NCBI RefSeq assembly: GCF_018873765.1
Contig: NC_057925.1
Location: 48,329,010 to 48,393,009, forward strand
Direction of reading: 5' to 3'
Source: Telopea speciosissima
Taxonomy: Eukaryota > Streptophyta > Magnoliopsida > Proteales > Proteaceae
Length of the DNA: 64,000 nucleotides
Made by a program: the position numbers and the translations under genes. The notes under the pieces are model-generated. The model had not been told where the DNA came from, did no database searches, and worked only from the letters and a program-made list of their open reading frames with translations. This document shows, piece by piece, positions 23,889-36,600 of the stretch (positions within the stretch are counted from its first letter, which is position 1; the number at the start of each line of letters is the position of its first letter).

Positions 23889-26800
23889 TCATGAGTCTTC
23901 ACCACTAAGATCTCCCCATCGAACATTATATTTTGCAGCAAGATAATGTGCTCCGACTGGTCCTCTACTACCATAGGGGTAGAGCTCTGGTGCAATCTTC
24001 CTCTCCTCTAGCTCCTTCAGCAAAGGGGTGAAAAGTGCCCATGCAGCATCAAGCTCATCACTTCTAATGAACAGCCGACGTTCCCCTTCTATAGCATCTA
24101 ATAGCAGCCTCTCATATGCATCTGGTATTTCCTTTGGATACCTTCCCAGTAGAACCCAAAAGAAAATCTAAGTCAGATTAACTTTATAAAGATGTTCAAT
24201 CTCTACTTTGCCATCCAGTTTACACTGTCCTTGAGGTAGTTCAATAAGCTCCCAACTTCAAGGATGCCCTCAAATTTTTAGTTGAGAACTGTGACCAATT
24301 AGCACTCTTTCCTATCAACAGGTTTACTAAAATTGAATATTTAAGCAATGCTGGGCATTATTTTGATCCGATTTTCTATATTTGTATTTACCATCTGTAT
24401 CACTCAAGAAAGGAGGGCAAAATATTTGGATCAATTTCTACCTTGCTTTGTAAAGAAGATTAAGGTCACTGCGGTCCAATCTCATGCCAAGCCCTGGGAC
24501 CTTGTTGTTGATCCTCAGATATATAGCTTCATCAGGTTGAACACGAAGAACAAGCTCGTTCGTAGCTTTATCTAAATCCGTCCCAAAATTCCACTTATAC
24601 AAGTTGCCTGGGACGTGCCTAAACTGCACTCTGATCTCTGCTCTGGATATTCAATCATACAGATCCCTAGAATATGAGGACATAATTTAAGAGCATGTTT
24701 AGCAAGTAATTAAAATGAAAATAAAAGGCGCTTACCCCTTAGTATAGAGGGCCTTTCCTGCTTTCATCAAGAAAGGCACCCCATCCCATCGTGCATTATC
24801 AATAAATAGAGCAGCAGCAGCAAATGTTGGAGTGAGGCTGTCATTTGGAACAGTAGGATCATCTGTGTATCCAGGATAAGACTTTCCACCTGCCATGTGC
24901 CCCTTATATTGGCCTATGATTAGATCATCGATTTGCAGTGGCCTCATTGACCGTAAAACCTTAACCTGAAGCAAGACCATGTTGAAAAAAAGAAACAATT
25001 TCTTTCATGTAAGGCATATCTTTTATGTTGAGGAAGCCTAAGTGCCCCTTATGTTGATCCTAGGGGCTTTTAATTTTTTTTTTGTGTGGGGGGAGGGGCA
25101 TGATACGGGTAACAAAAAGAGGCAAATCAGCAATTGGACAAAAAGAAAATCCAAAAGTTAGATCCCCCAATAAAATGAGTGCTAGTAAGTTAATTTCCAG
25201 CAAAAATTCAACAGAAACAAAGCATTGCAGACATTCAATATAATCAGTTCTCTGAGAAAGTAACAACTCAGAAGAGCTATGGGAAATGATCCAGATAAAT
25301 GGGGAAAAAAAAGTTCTATGGACAAAGTTTAAAAAAAAAAAAACATATACAGTTTCCAGACCTTTTCATTTCTAATGTCCTCTGCATCTAAGCTGACAGG
25401 TGTCTCCATTGCAAAAAGTGCCAATATTTGAAGGAGGTGATTCTGCATTATATCCCGTATGATCCCATAATTATCAAAGTATCTGTAAACAAGAAGACAC
25501 AATAAGGTACTAGTTGCCTCAAAGAAAATATAAGCAGGGGTTATTCAGAACTAACCCGCCTCGACCCTCCGTTCCAAAATCTTCAGAAAATATTAGTTGC
25601 ACGTTTCTGATGTAGTTCCTTGACCATAAAGGCTCAAAAACTAGATTGGAGAAACGGAGCACTGATAGGTTCTCAACGAGCTCTTTACCCAAGTAATGGT
25701 CAATCCTATAAAAAAAATCGACAAAAGAAATTTTACTTCCGTTTCATTTGAGAGAGCACTATGTCAAATTTCAAAAATATACCTGAAAATCTGGTCTTCA
25801 GTGAGGTATTGCTTCAAATATCTGGTCAGCTCTCCAGATGACTCCAAGTCACGACCAAATGGCTTTTCAACGATGACTCTAGTCCACCCATTTGCTGAAG
25901 AAGCATGTTGACTAGCACATCGCACCACGTCCACAAATATGTTTGGAGGTATTGATAAGTAAAATAACCTATTGGGAAGTCTTCCAACCTAGGATAGTTA
26001 CTTGATATTATCAGAAGACAGATGCAGGTTTCAGGCTCACCAAGTAGGTATCAATGATTTCCATCAATTGCTTCAAATCTCTAATATGTAAATAAGAAAC
26101 AAAGGGGGGTGAAATGAGCACAGATACTGCAAATGTTGATATCCTGCTAATTACTGCTAACAGGATGTGAGAAGGAAGTTCGTCTTTCGAACATGTATTA
26201 GATAATACAACACTGAACATGCATTGTAATGATAACATTTTCATAGTTTGATGCTCCATGTACACAACATTTTTTAACTTTGGCCCTGTCAGCTTACATG
26301 TCAAACACTCTCTTTTGAACAAAACTTGGTTTACCATTGTCAATTGTTTTCAGCTATTGTTTGTTTACCCTTTCAATATTTTCAGTTTCAGTTAGTTTAT
26401 TATCATACTAGGTATGCTTAATTTATTTTACACACATCAAGCACATCAAATACATGTGCCAATATGTGTTAAACTAATGCATTTTGGTTATGTCTCAAGG
26501 TTATTACACCAATGCATTTTGATTTTCTAGGCAAGCATTCTGAGGCTATTTTTCATCCTCCTTCCAAATGAACCAAAATCTTATACATGATTCTTTGACT
26601 GCTGAGGTTCATTCCTTACTCCACCACTTTATCACCATATTGGTGATGCTTGGCCTATTAGGGCCAAATCAATTAAATGTCACTTGGACACGTAGAAAGT
26701 TGAAACAACTGTATTGAGGAAGTTGTCTGATGGATTTTTAGCTTTCTTAAAATGAACACGGTCTTTTAAGAGGATAAATAATCTCCTCTCAGCTCTGAGA

Positions 26801-29767
26801 TGGTATCTGACATGAGCAATTTTAGTAATAGGAAACTTTTTTTCCTTTTAAAACTACAAAGCAAAAGCAAACTGACCTGCAAGTTGATACAAGGAAAACA
26901 TATTATTCAGTAGGGACTAAATTTGACAACAATGTAACCTTCTCTAGAAATTGCCACATTACCAGCAAACCTTGACGAGGAAAGTGATTGATACAATATT
27001 GCTTCAGGAGGTTTTCATATCTAAGATGTACCGAAGACAATAAATCTCGACAAGGGAACATCATGATAGATGGTCTTGCAAAGGGAGGACACAATTTAAA
27101 TAGAAATCAGGTTATTTAGATCTCCTATGACTAATCTTGAGGAAACTAACACCAAAGTTGTGCCAAGGTGAGCCATGGAAATTTTCAGGCGCCCAAAGCA
27201 AGGCCATTTATGAGGAAAAATCGCCCCATTCCTAAGTTCTAGATATGTTTTCATATTCTTTTTCCTTTCTTTACCTTTTCTTCTTCCTCTTCCTCTTTTT
27301 CCCACTTTGGCCCCTCTCTTTTTTCCCTCCTACTTTCCCATTTTACTAAAACTAATCTGGGAACCTAGACACATAAGGCGACTGGTCGCTTGGACATGTC
27401 TGAGCAGTGCTGCCTTGGAAATGACTTGAAAACTGTGATTAACACATTAATCTTGCCTGATAAAGTAGGTGCTAAGGTTTTAGATAATTTCTCTATTTTC
27501 TAGTACAGGATTATGTTCCCCCCTACCCATCGTACTCCAGGTGGATTTTGAGCTACTAACAAGGACAATGGCACCTGCATCTACAGCTATACCTAACTGC
27601 AATTATTCTTTCAAAGAGAAACCTGAAACATCTTTTCCTCGCAACTTGACGCATGTATCATGCACCATCCAATTCTACCAAGCAGGAACTTTTTTTATCT
27701 TTCTGGATGATAGTTTTTTTTGGGAGAAGGGTTAGTGGCTGTGAAGAGTGAAGACTTGATGAAGAGGAAAACAAGAAAACACAAAAAAGAACAACCCCCC
27801 CCAAAAAAAAAGAAAAAAGATGCAGGACCACCTGGCACCATATACATATTAACACTATTGAATATTTTGAAGTGTGGAGTACCAAATCTTTTTTAAAAAA
27901 GAACATTATGTATGGTATTATTGAATTCGTAGGCTAATGTTAGCCCGCATAATGCTTAGGATATATCAGAACTTCACTAGGGTGGTGTGAATAACCTAAA
28001 GCAAAACCTCTAAATAGAGCTTTCAAATCCTCATTTTGAGGAGCATAATGCTTAGGTAAGGGTGGATAGATGGAGACCAGAGAAAAACATTCATATAGAA
28101 GTGAAACTCCACCAGTTTAGAACACCCCCACTCCCAAGTTATCCTAATTACTGGTATGAGAGAAAACAACCTTGGGATGCAGTGGAATAACTGCAAAATT
28201 ATAAGAGTTGCATAAATAGGAGGGAAACACAATAATTATGCAATGTGATGTACGCTACCAAGATTCCACACAGGAAGAGCTCAACAAGCTCAGGGCCCGA
28301 TAGATGGATTGATTGACTCGCGGGAAATAGTGTGCAACGAGCAGACCAAATGCAGGTCAGTGAGAATGCTTTTCTCTTCTTAAACCGTTATACATTATTA
28401 ATTTCTAATTGTAACTGAAATAGCAAATGGAAAGAATGAGTTATTGAGAAGTCTTACTAAATTAATCCATATTCATGTTGTAAGGAATTTTTATGAAAAA
28501 CTTCCATCATGAAACTGCTCAAGCAGGAATGCTATTGAGTTTTTCAACCATAATAGCAACGTGTGCAAATGTAAAATCCTTATCGAAGTGAATGAAGAAG
28601 ACAAAAAAATAGTAGCAACAAGGATCAAAATGTCCTGAAACTATAAAGACATTAATTGCATTACCTCTTTCTCTTTTAGTTTCTTGTCTAACTCTGAAAA
28701 ATTGACCTTAGAGTTATATTGGCCAGAATGGTAGAAGCATCTCTGCAAGAACTGATCCATCTTGTCACTGCAATTTTCCCTGAAAATCCCACCAGAAATA
28801 AATAAAAGCAAGACATAACAAAATATAGAAGTTCGTTATACTTAAATGGCAGAAAAGTAAAGATACAATTTCTTTTTCATTAACTTTGGTTACAACACGA
28901 TTTTCCCAAGAGAGAGAAGCTAAAGGGTCGAGATGTTGTTAAATGTTTAAGCTGATGGCAAGCACCTGTTGTCAATTCTGCAAGTCAAAGTTTTGCTGAT
29001 CATGTTCCTCAGCTCCTCATCACTCATCTTACTCCGGGCATAACCAAAAATGGTAAAATGCTGCGACGAATTGGAGGGTAAGTAAGTCTTTGAATCAGAA
29101 TCACCTTATTTCTACGCGAAAAGCCCATGTGGGTTCTATTAAATCAAGAAATTGAAGCAGTAAATTTAAACCTCAGGTAGGCAATCTTCATAAAATAGCG
29201 CAAACAGTGCAGGAAAGATCTTCTTTTTAGCAAGATCCCCTGAAGCTCCGACAACAGTAATGCTGACTGTGGACTTCGCATTTCCTGGTTCCAAAAGGGA
29301 AATTGAATCATCTTTCACTCGATTCTCAACGGGTCCTTCCGTTGATGACTTCCCAGACAAACCTAGTCTTCCAAATCCATTTCATATTTAACAGTAGAAA
29401 AATAATCAAGGAAGGTAAAAAAATACAAAACAGAAAATGAATCTGAGTTAAATAAATGTGCAGCAAATCAAGAATTTGGACTAACTGGATGGAACGAGAT
29501 CAAAAGGTAGATGATAAACAAGAAAAGTCACAGTGGAGGATTCCAGAACTCACCATCTGGCAAAGAGATCGCGTTTAACGGGTACCCATTAGAGGATTTG
29601 AGTTCAAATTGCTTTCTCGAACGGAAACTGGGATAGCTGCCAGATATGAGAGTTATATTCCTCCTTTTTGGAATTACTATCCTTCGGGAGATAGGTTCCT
29701 CATGCTTTAATGAGGAGGACGATAAGAATGTAGCTGAGGAAGAAGAAGGACTGTAACATTTAGCCAT
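23889..29767 (-). CDS. G6PD: Glucose-6-phosphate 1-dehydrogenase, plastid type, complete 10-exon gene
   Basis: Catalyses NADP-dependent oxidation of glucose-6-phosphate, the entry step of the oxidative pentose phosphate pathway, here in the plastid. Exons: 29554-29767, 29172-29362, 28966-29060, 28665-28779, 25783-25988, 25556-25705, 25362-25482, 24736-24965, 24442-24642, 23889-24141; 1776 nt, 591 aa, the normal size. Residues 1 to about 70 are Ser/Arg-rich, as in a transit peptide. GASGDLA (110-116) is the NADP-binding turn; EKPFGRD and RIDHYLGK (274-281) are the substrate and active-site motifs; the tail carries [14 protein letters not shown]. Cys162 and Cys170 (TCRIDNRENC) match the redox-regulatory pair of light-inactivated P1/P2 isoforms, so thioredoxin control is likely. 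P1 versus P2 class not decided. Confidence 0.95.
25989..28664. other. G6PDH intron 4 (2.7 kb)
   Basis: Phase runs cleanly from exon 4 (...KEKE) to exon 5 ([11 protein letters not shown]...), so no exon is missing here. Contents are AT-rich with short frames that match nothing; no transposon ends recognised. Confidence 0.6.
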
Positions 29768-32174
29768 ATAATTAGGTGCAAAAGCAGATGCTTTAAGAGT
29801 TGCCTAGAAGGATGTCGATCTCAGCTGAGAAGTCGGAAGAAGATCTCTAAGTTGGGATTTACAGAAGATATTTGCCCAACAGATATGACCCTTCAAGTGT
29901 TCCAGTAAAGCAGTGGCTGTAAAAATGGATGAAATTCTAATTAGAAATTGCTGTCTACACAAAACTCAATTAAATTGGAGTGTAGTAAGTTAGTTGCCTA
30001 ATTGAGAATTGAGATTGACTAAAACCAGCCCTCCAACCTCCTCTTTCTTTTCATGTAGGCAAGACTCCTCTGTACTGAACCAAATTAGTTCACCATTAAT
30101 ACTTCTCTCCAAGGTTCTGTTGTTTGATGGCAAAGAAAGATGGCAAACAGAGCTGGGTTATCCAAACAACATGCATTAAATGCTTTGTCTACGGAATTAT
30201 CTTACCCCCATTATTTTTCAAATTCTATTATATTCAATAGGATTTTATGAATATTATGAGAAAATGAATCATATCATTTTATTGTGACAAAGAACACGTC
30301 ACCCCTGTGCCCAGACACAGAAACGGGTGAAATGACTACTATATCTCTAGTCATTTCCATTTTTCAAAAGATACAACAATCATTATGAGTGCTCCTGTGT
30401 CTAGGTGCAAAGGCAGCGTGTGCTGCACGACCAAGTGGCAGTCTTTTTCCCTATTTTAGTATTCTGTCTTATCCTTTACCTCCCTTTTCTTTCCTTGTAT
30501 TTGCTCTCCCTTGACTTAATTATATGTGAGGCCCATGATTTTTCCTTTCCTATCCAGGAACCAAAATGGGCAATTTCTTATCTTCTTTTTTTTTTCTTGG
30601 GTAATTTCTTAACCTCGTTAAGGTCTTTGGAGGCCTCTGTCTTTTGAGGATCTTCTAAGCTTTTATGTCATTTTTTGCTCCATGAAACCTAATGGGGGTG
30701 TCTGAATAAGAAAAACAGGTGGTGAAATGGGCCTGCGTGAACACTGAGCTTAGGTTTTATAAGGGCTAGAACCTTAAATGGAGTTGAAATAAGACTCATT
30801 CGGTGATGCAGCCATCACTAATAGCATACTGGACTGGAAGCTAAAGGTAAAAGGAAACTTCAAAAGTTATACCGTGAGGAAGGATTCAAAACCAAAATTG
30901 AAAGAGGAAGAGTGGAAGACGCAAAGGATTATTCTGGAGTCTTCTGACAAGACAAAACAGCCCCACCACCACCTTTGAAGAAATGCTTCCTTTCACACCT
31001 TTCTCTGATCCAGCCAGCAAGGGTTGTAAGCAGGCTAGGCTTGGATTTGAGAATTGATAACATTTTGGACCAGATTTAGCCCATGCTGATGGTTATCCAG
31101 CCCATCCCAGCCCAAGCAATGCATATAACAATTTGGAACAGCAAGAATATTACGATCTTCCTAGCATGCTTGTCTAACTCAGGTTGCTGTGCTGTATCCT
31201 CTAATTGTTTTGTTCTTGTAAATTCCTGTCTCCTTCTCCCTTGCAACCTTCAACTGTGATATCTACTATTGTGAAGGATATTAAGAAGATTCAGAATAGC
31301 TTTGACTTTTTTCTGTTATACCTATGTTAATAGGTCAGCCAAAGTTTTTGCTGTGAAATGACTATACACCCCTGGTTTTGTTCGGCTGGAACCTCTAGCT
31401 CCCGCACCGCTGGAAGAGAGTCAAATTGTCACTGATGGGGGGTTGGGAATGTTTGCACAGGAAAAAAAACAGGATTCTATTAAATGTTATAGATATCGGT
31501 GTTGGTGGGTGTAGCAGTCACCGTCATGGTTTTAGGTATCAGTTTTTTAAGGTCAAAATGGACCAATCAGCCTCAACACGGCTAATCCATATTGGTATTG
31601 TATCAGCTATGATCAATACCAAAACACCAATTACAATACGAAGAGGATAATATCGCATTGAACATAAATTAAAAAACAAACCTATAAAACCTACAACTAC
31701 CAAGGGAACAGGCAAGGGGAGTCTTTTTTGGGCATAATATGTAAATCAAAAGAATTGATCCCTTTTGATCTCCAGAGACATACACTCCAACTGTAAGCCA
31801 TCAACCATGAACCAACCGATCAAGCGGTTGTTTCCATTTGATGGGAGAATGGGGGATTCTAGAGTGGAGTATCCCCATAGTTTTTTCAATTCGTTGGTAC
31901 CCCCAAATTTTATTTTATTTTTTCTAACATATTTGAGAAGAATGTCACAGTCAACTTTTTATTTCTGGGGTTTGTTAGTATGACGAGCTTCGAGAGAAGG
32001 ATCTGATTCATTGTAGATATGCAGAATCACAAACCTATGTCATCTGAAAATTTTGATTCCATCTGCTGCACTTGCAAATCTTCATGATAAAAGGGGTTTC
32101 TGCCTTTCATCCGTAAGCTAAGTTCAGACAGAAATCCAGGACTGAGAGAAAATTGAGTTATAGCAGATCTTCAA
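29768..32174. other. Intergenic between G6PDH and TPK (divergent promoters)
   Basis: The two genes are transcribed away from each other, so this 2.4 kb holds both promoters. A MITE-like piece lies at 30298-30452 and a TATCGG-family tract at 31480-31650; 31370-31430 resembles 22250-22300. No further gene. Confidence 0.5.
30298..30452. mobile_element. MITE of the 'GTGTCTGGGTGCAGAAG' family
   Basis: Left end has CACCCCTGTGCCCAGACACA; the right half has CTCCTGTGTCTAGGTGCAAA and GTGTGCTGCACGACCAAGTG, inverted to the left end apart from a gap in the left arm. Target duplication not found. Confidence 0.5.
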
Positions 32175-33393
32175 ATGGCCAATGCTGACGGAGAAAAGTC
32201 TCTGCTTGTGGGGTTATTAGATCAATCGCCTCAACCAAATCAAAATCAAACCAACAAGAAAAGAAGATTCCGCCGCTGTAAAACTGCTCCGCCACCAGAG
32301 TTTTTCCATCCAGAGAAGAACGGTGGTGGCTCTCTTCCACGTTCCCCATCCATCTTTGGGGACTTACATCCAAGTTTTGTGCAAGTAGCAACGTTGTTGA
32401 CCATCTACCTTGGTGTAGGCACTCTCTGTTTCTTCCTCGTAAGGAATCAGATCAGAGGCGAGAAAACAAATGGGGTTCTCGATGCTGTCTATTTCTGTGT
32501 TGTGACAATGACTACAGTTGGATATGGTGACCTTGTCCCAAATAGTAAAGTCACCAAACTACTTGCTTGTGCATTTGTCTTCTCTGGTATGGCTCTTGTT
32601 GGGTTAATACTTAGTAAAGCAGCAGATTATCTTGTAGAAAAACAAGAAATACTATTAGTTAAAGCCCTCCATTTACATCAAAAAGCTGGAGAAAGGGAGA
32701 TTCAGAAAGAGATTGAAACTAACCGAATGAAATACAAGTTTGTTCTGACCCTGATCATTCTTTTGTTGCTAATATTAGTTGGGACAATCTTTTTATACAA
32801 GGTTGAGAAGCTTGATCTTGTTGATGCTTTCTACTGTGTTTGTTCTACTATTACAACTTTAGGATATGGTGATGAGAGCTTCTCAACTGAAATGGGACGA
32901 GTATTCGCTGTGTTTTGGATATTGACAAGTACTATTTGCATAGGTCAGTTCTTTCTATACTTAGCAGAGTTCAATACTGAACGGAGGCAACATTTGCTGG
33001 TCAAATGGGTTCTTAACCGGAAGATGACATACACAGATCTTGAGGCAGCTGATCTCGACGATGATAGGGTTGTGAGGTATGTTGAGTTTGCATTGTTTTG
33101 AAGACAAAAAAGACCTTACAGAAGTCATTATTGTTTCCCTCATCCATCACTTCTTGACTTTACATTCTCCTATAGATGTTTTAGTTTTTCTGTAATGTTC
33201 ATATCTTTTTTCGGTTCCATTTCTTAACAGTGCTGCAGAATTCATCCTATATAAGCTCAAAGAGATGGGGAAGATCAAAGAAGAAGATGTAACACTTATA
33301 ATGAAGGAGTTTGAGGATCTTGATTTTGATCAATCTGGGACATTGACCGTATCTGATTTAGAGCTTGCACAATCATCTCAGACAGGGAGTTGA
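32175..33393 (+). CDS. TPK1: Two-pore potassium channel, TPK1/KCO1 type
   Basis: Tandem-pore K+ channel; Arabidopsis TPK1 sits in the vacuolar membrane and is activated by Ca2+ and 14-3-3 proteins. Exons 32175-33076 and 33231-33393 (intron 154 bp); 1065 nt, 354 aa, the family's length. Two TM-pore-TM units: helices near residues 70-90, 123-143, 187-208 and 239-265, with selectivity filters TTVGYGD (ending D119) and TTLGYGD (ending D233). The N-terminal RRFRRCKTAP (residues 30-39) occupies the place of the 14-3-3 site. The C-terminus has an EF-hand-like DLDFDQSGTLTVSDLE, encoded by exon 2, and a possible degenerate one in exon 1 (DLEAADLDDDRVVS). Lies tail to tail with SPO11-1, stops about 245 bp apart. 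Confidence 0.93.
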
Positions 33394-33637
33394 TTCACGC
33401 CTTCTTGAAGAGTTTAGGACTGCAAAATTGTGTAATGGATGGTGAAGTATCTGAAAGCCAATTTCCGGGATCCTGTGTTGTGAAGAAATAACTCATTTAC
33501 CATATAATGAAAGATACAAATACTTTGTGATTGAATTTCAATAATCTGATATTTTGCAAATTGATTGTTTTTCGTATGTTGCAATGGTTCTGTAGTTTAT
33601 TTCTTATTGGCAAAAGGCAAAAAAAGTACTGCTACAT

Positions 33638-36600
33638 TCAGATATACAATTGACCTTGAATTTTTGATGGTATGTATTTCTCCGACAAGAAGGAAATAGA
33701 GGATACTGACAATGCTTCAATTTCAAATTTTACTCCTCCTTCAAGCATCATCTCTAGTTCCAACCTGTAATGGAGAAATGTCATTTTTTCGTCAGCAGGG
33801 ATTAGCCTTTTAAGCACAGCAAGGAATTAACAGAACATAAAAGTCACAGCATCAAAACCTCCACTCTGGTTCTTCTCGTTGCAAGTAGCATCTCTGTAAC
33901 AACCCTTCAGCTCTCCTCTTATCTGCCATGAAAGCCAGGACTCAAACATGAAATTGAAACAGGGAACTTTCCATGGTAGGAGTTACAAAAATAAAATAAA
34001 AATGACATATTAAACAGATAAGGTCTTACCTTCTGTTGTCAAAGGAAGAAGACACTGTTCTGGAAGGCAATATTTCTTTGAATCTGAAGGAAAAGCTCCT
34101 AGCCAGCGCAACTCAGTTACACGCATGAATTTTGCATCATATGCCATTTGCTTTCAAGGATGCGAGTTCTAAGTAGTTAGTCAATAAACATACAACTGAA
34201 GAACTGCAGGCTTGGAGTCTACCGAGTCTATCAAAACTTTTCAGGTTTTGCTATTAGAACTTCACTTGCACAAAAATTGCTTGAGTAGATGCTTGATGAA
34301 CGATAATGGAATTAAAAATTAAGAAAACTTACCATAGAACCAAATCGGTAAGTTGTCAAGATGTCAAAACCATAAGGATCACAATCAACCAAACAGTAGG
34401 CAGGCAGACACAATTTTTCAACAAGAAGACGTAAAAACCTGTTTTAAAATAATTCATCTCTTAAAAAGTATTCTTCGTCTCTACAAAAGGGGGAAGGAAT
34501 ACAAAAAGTGAACAAGCATGGCATACCTTCTTGTGGGAACATCAGGATATCCTCTTCCCTAAAATGAATCAAACAATTGACATCATTTTAATGCCTGGGC
34601 ATTACAGGGAGATATTGAAGGACTGTGCATACCGTGATGATGATACAACGGTTTGTGCTACAAAACCTGTCATTCGCTAACCTTTGGAACACTGCACTTG
34701 TAAATCTGAAGCAAGTAAGCCAACTTATACTAGGGAATTTGTTGACCATGCACACTTCTGTAGTGAAGTTTTACCTGTTTCTTTTTCAACTACTAGGATA
34801 TACTCGGCAATGCTCATTATGCCTGTATTAAAGAATTCGTTGCAAATTTTAAATCATGGTGGAACATGCTAGAGTTCCAAATTTGGAAAAGGCAAGATTA
34901 AGGCATAATCAGGTAAGATGGTCATGCTATAATTCATATGTAGATCAAAGGTTTAAACAGGATATATAATTTGTCCATTAGGTATCAGAAAGATATTTTG
35001 AAAGTACATATCCATGCAGAAAAATATTTATGCAGTTGAATTTTAAGCACAAACTAGCTTAAAAAACAAGGGCATACCCAGTGCACAAACTAGCTAAATG
35101 GATGAAAATAAATTTTTATAAGCAAATAGACTATCAAACCATCCAATTATTGCTCTCGGTCTTGTGACCAACTTTGATACCTGTCACTTCTTCTACATGT
35201 ACAGGAACAGGATGGACCTGCAAAGGGAACATTTTTTGTGGATCACAGTGGGATAGTTTCATATGGATGCTTATATAAGTTGGGTTGCCATTATGTGTTC
35301 TTACAGTGCAGGGACTCTTTATGCAATCAAATTTCCTTCTTCCCTCAATAAATCTTAACCATCCCATCACCAACCTAGAAAACAATAAACAGTCTAAAAT
35401 ACATTATCACAACAAATATACATAGCAGTCCCAAAATGGGAAAAAGCTATTATGCAAAATATATAAGAATCTTTATGTTGGAGACAGAAAAAGAGCAATA
35501 GAAATAACAGTCAAAATGAGATAGAGAATGTAGTTCAAGGATAAATAAACATTTTCTCCTTTATCTTTCCCCTTTTGGTACTACAATTACTCTACAGAGG
35601 GAGATAAATTGAGAATTTATGTCCCTCACAAACAGCTTGTAAAAAGATACATCACACAATGGATTGAATAATCAAGGTTGCATCACAGTCCATAAAAAAG
35701 AATCGTTCTCATTGAAAACCATAATAGTGATTGAGCACATCATGTATTAGTGTTTGCAATTGCCCCTCCCTTATGGGTGGCCAAAGGAATTTTGGTTATA
35801 GTGAGGAAATTAATGAAGGAATAAGAAACTATTTTTGCAGCAAAGCCACAGGATGGGTTGATTATATTGCAAACTTGGTAAATCGCTATTTGGAAAAGTA
35901 TATTGTCAATTCTAGCTAACAAGGAAAGTTATCAATCTGCAGCTCCTAATACCAGGCATACAAGCTTAGGAACCAGATCCACAATAAAATATAATAAGGG
36001 GGAAAAAAAGACAGAAGAAAATGGTTACAGATATTCTCTTTCTCCATGGATGCTAACGCTTTTTTTTTAAGTTGGAACCTACCCTTTTCCAACAGAGACC
36101 TGCCAAAAGATAAGACATGCAGTAAATATTCCCAGAATAGCTGGTTTCCATGAAAATTTAACAGTAATAGGTTCTGGAAAGAATCCCGAAATCCTGAGCT
36201 ACACTCTTGAGCCTATCAGTTAACATAATACTTTGTAGCTATTGACTTATTGAAAAACACCTTGCACGTTTCACAATTCCAACATCAGGATTCAAGATTT
36301 CTCCTGAACTTATTTCCAAGGATATAATGTAACTCATTTTATCAAAAGCTAGACAGCTTTGATCCATTTTGCACTTTCTTAGGAAAAATATTGGACCATG
36401 CAGATGAAATATGGGAAGAATTTAAGGAATTGGCCCATGCCCAATGTGAAATTGGTAGCAGTACATACAACATTCAGGTTATGACGACTGCATTTTAAAA
36501 GGATGCATATATCATTGATTGCCCGATCTACAACTGACTGTTCTGCATTTGAAAAAAACAAGAAGGTTAGACAAGAAACATAACAAAATTGTGTACAATG

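Noticed and set aside
34625-34872. Plus-strand frames inside SPO11-1
   Set aside because: Antisense to two real SPO11-1 exons and their introns; no family match.
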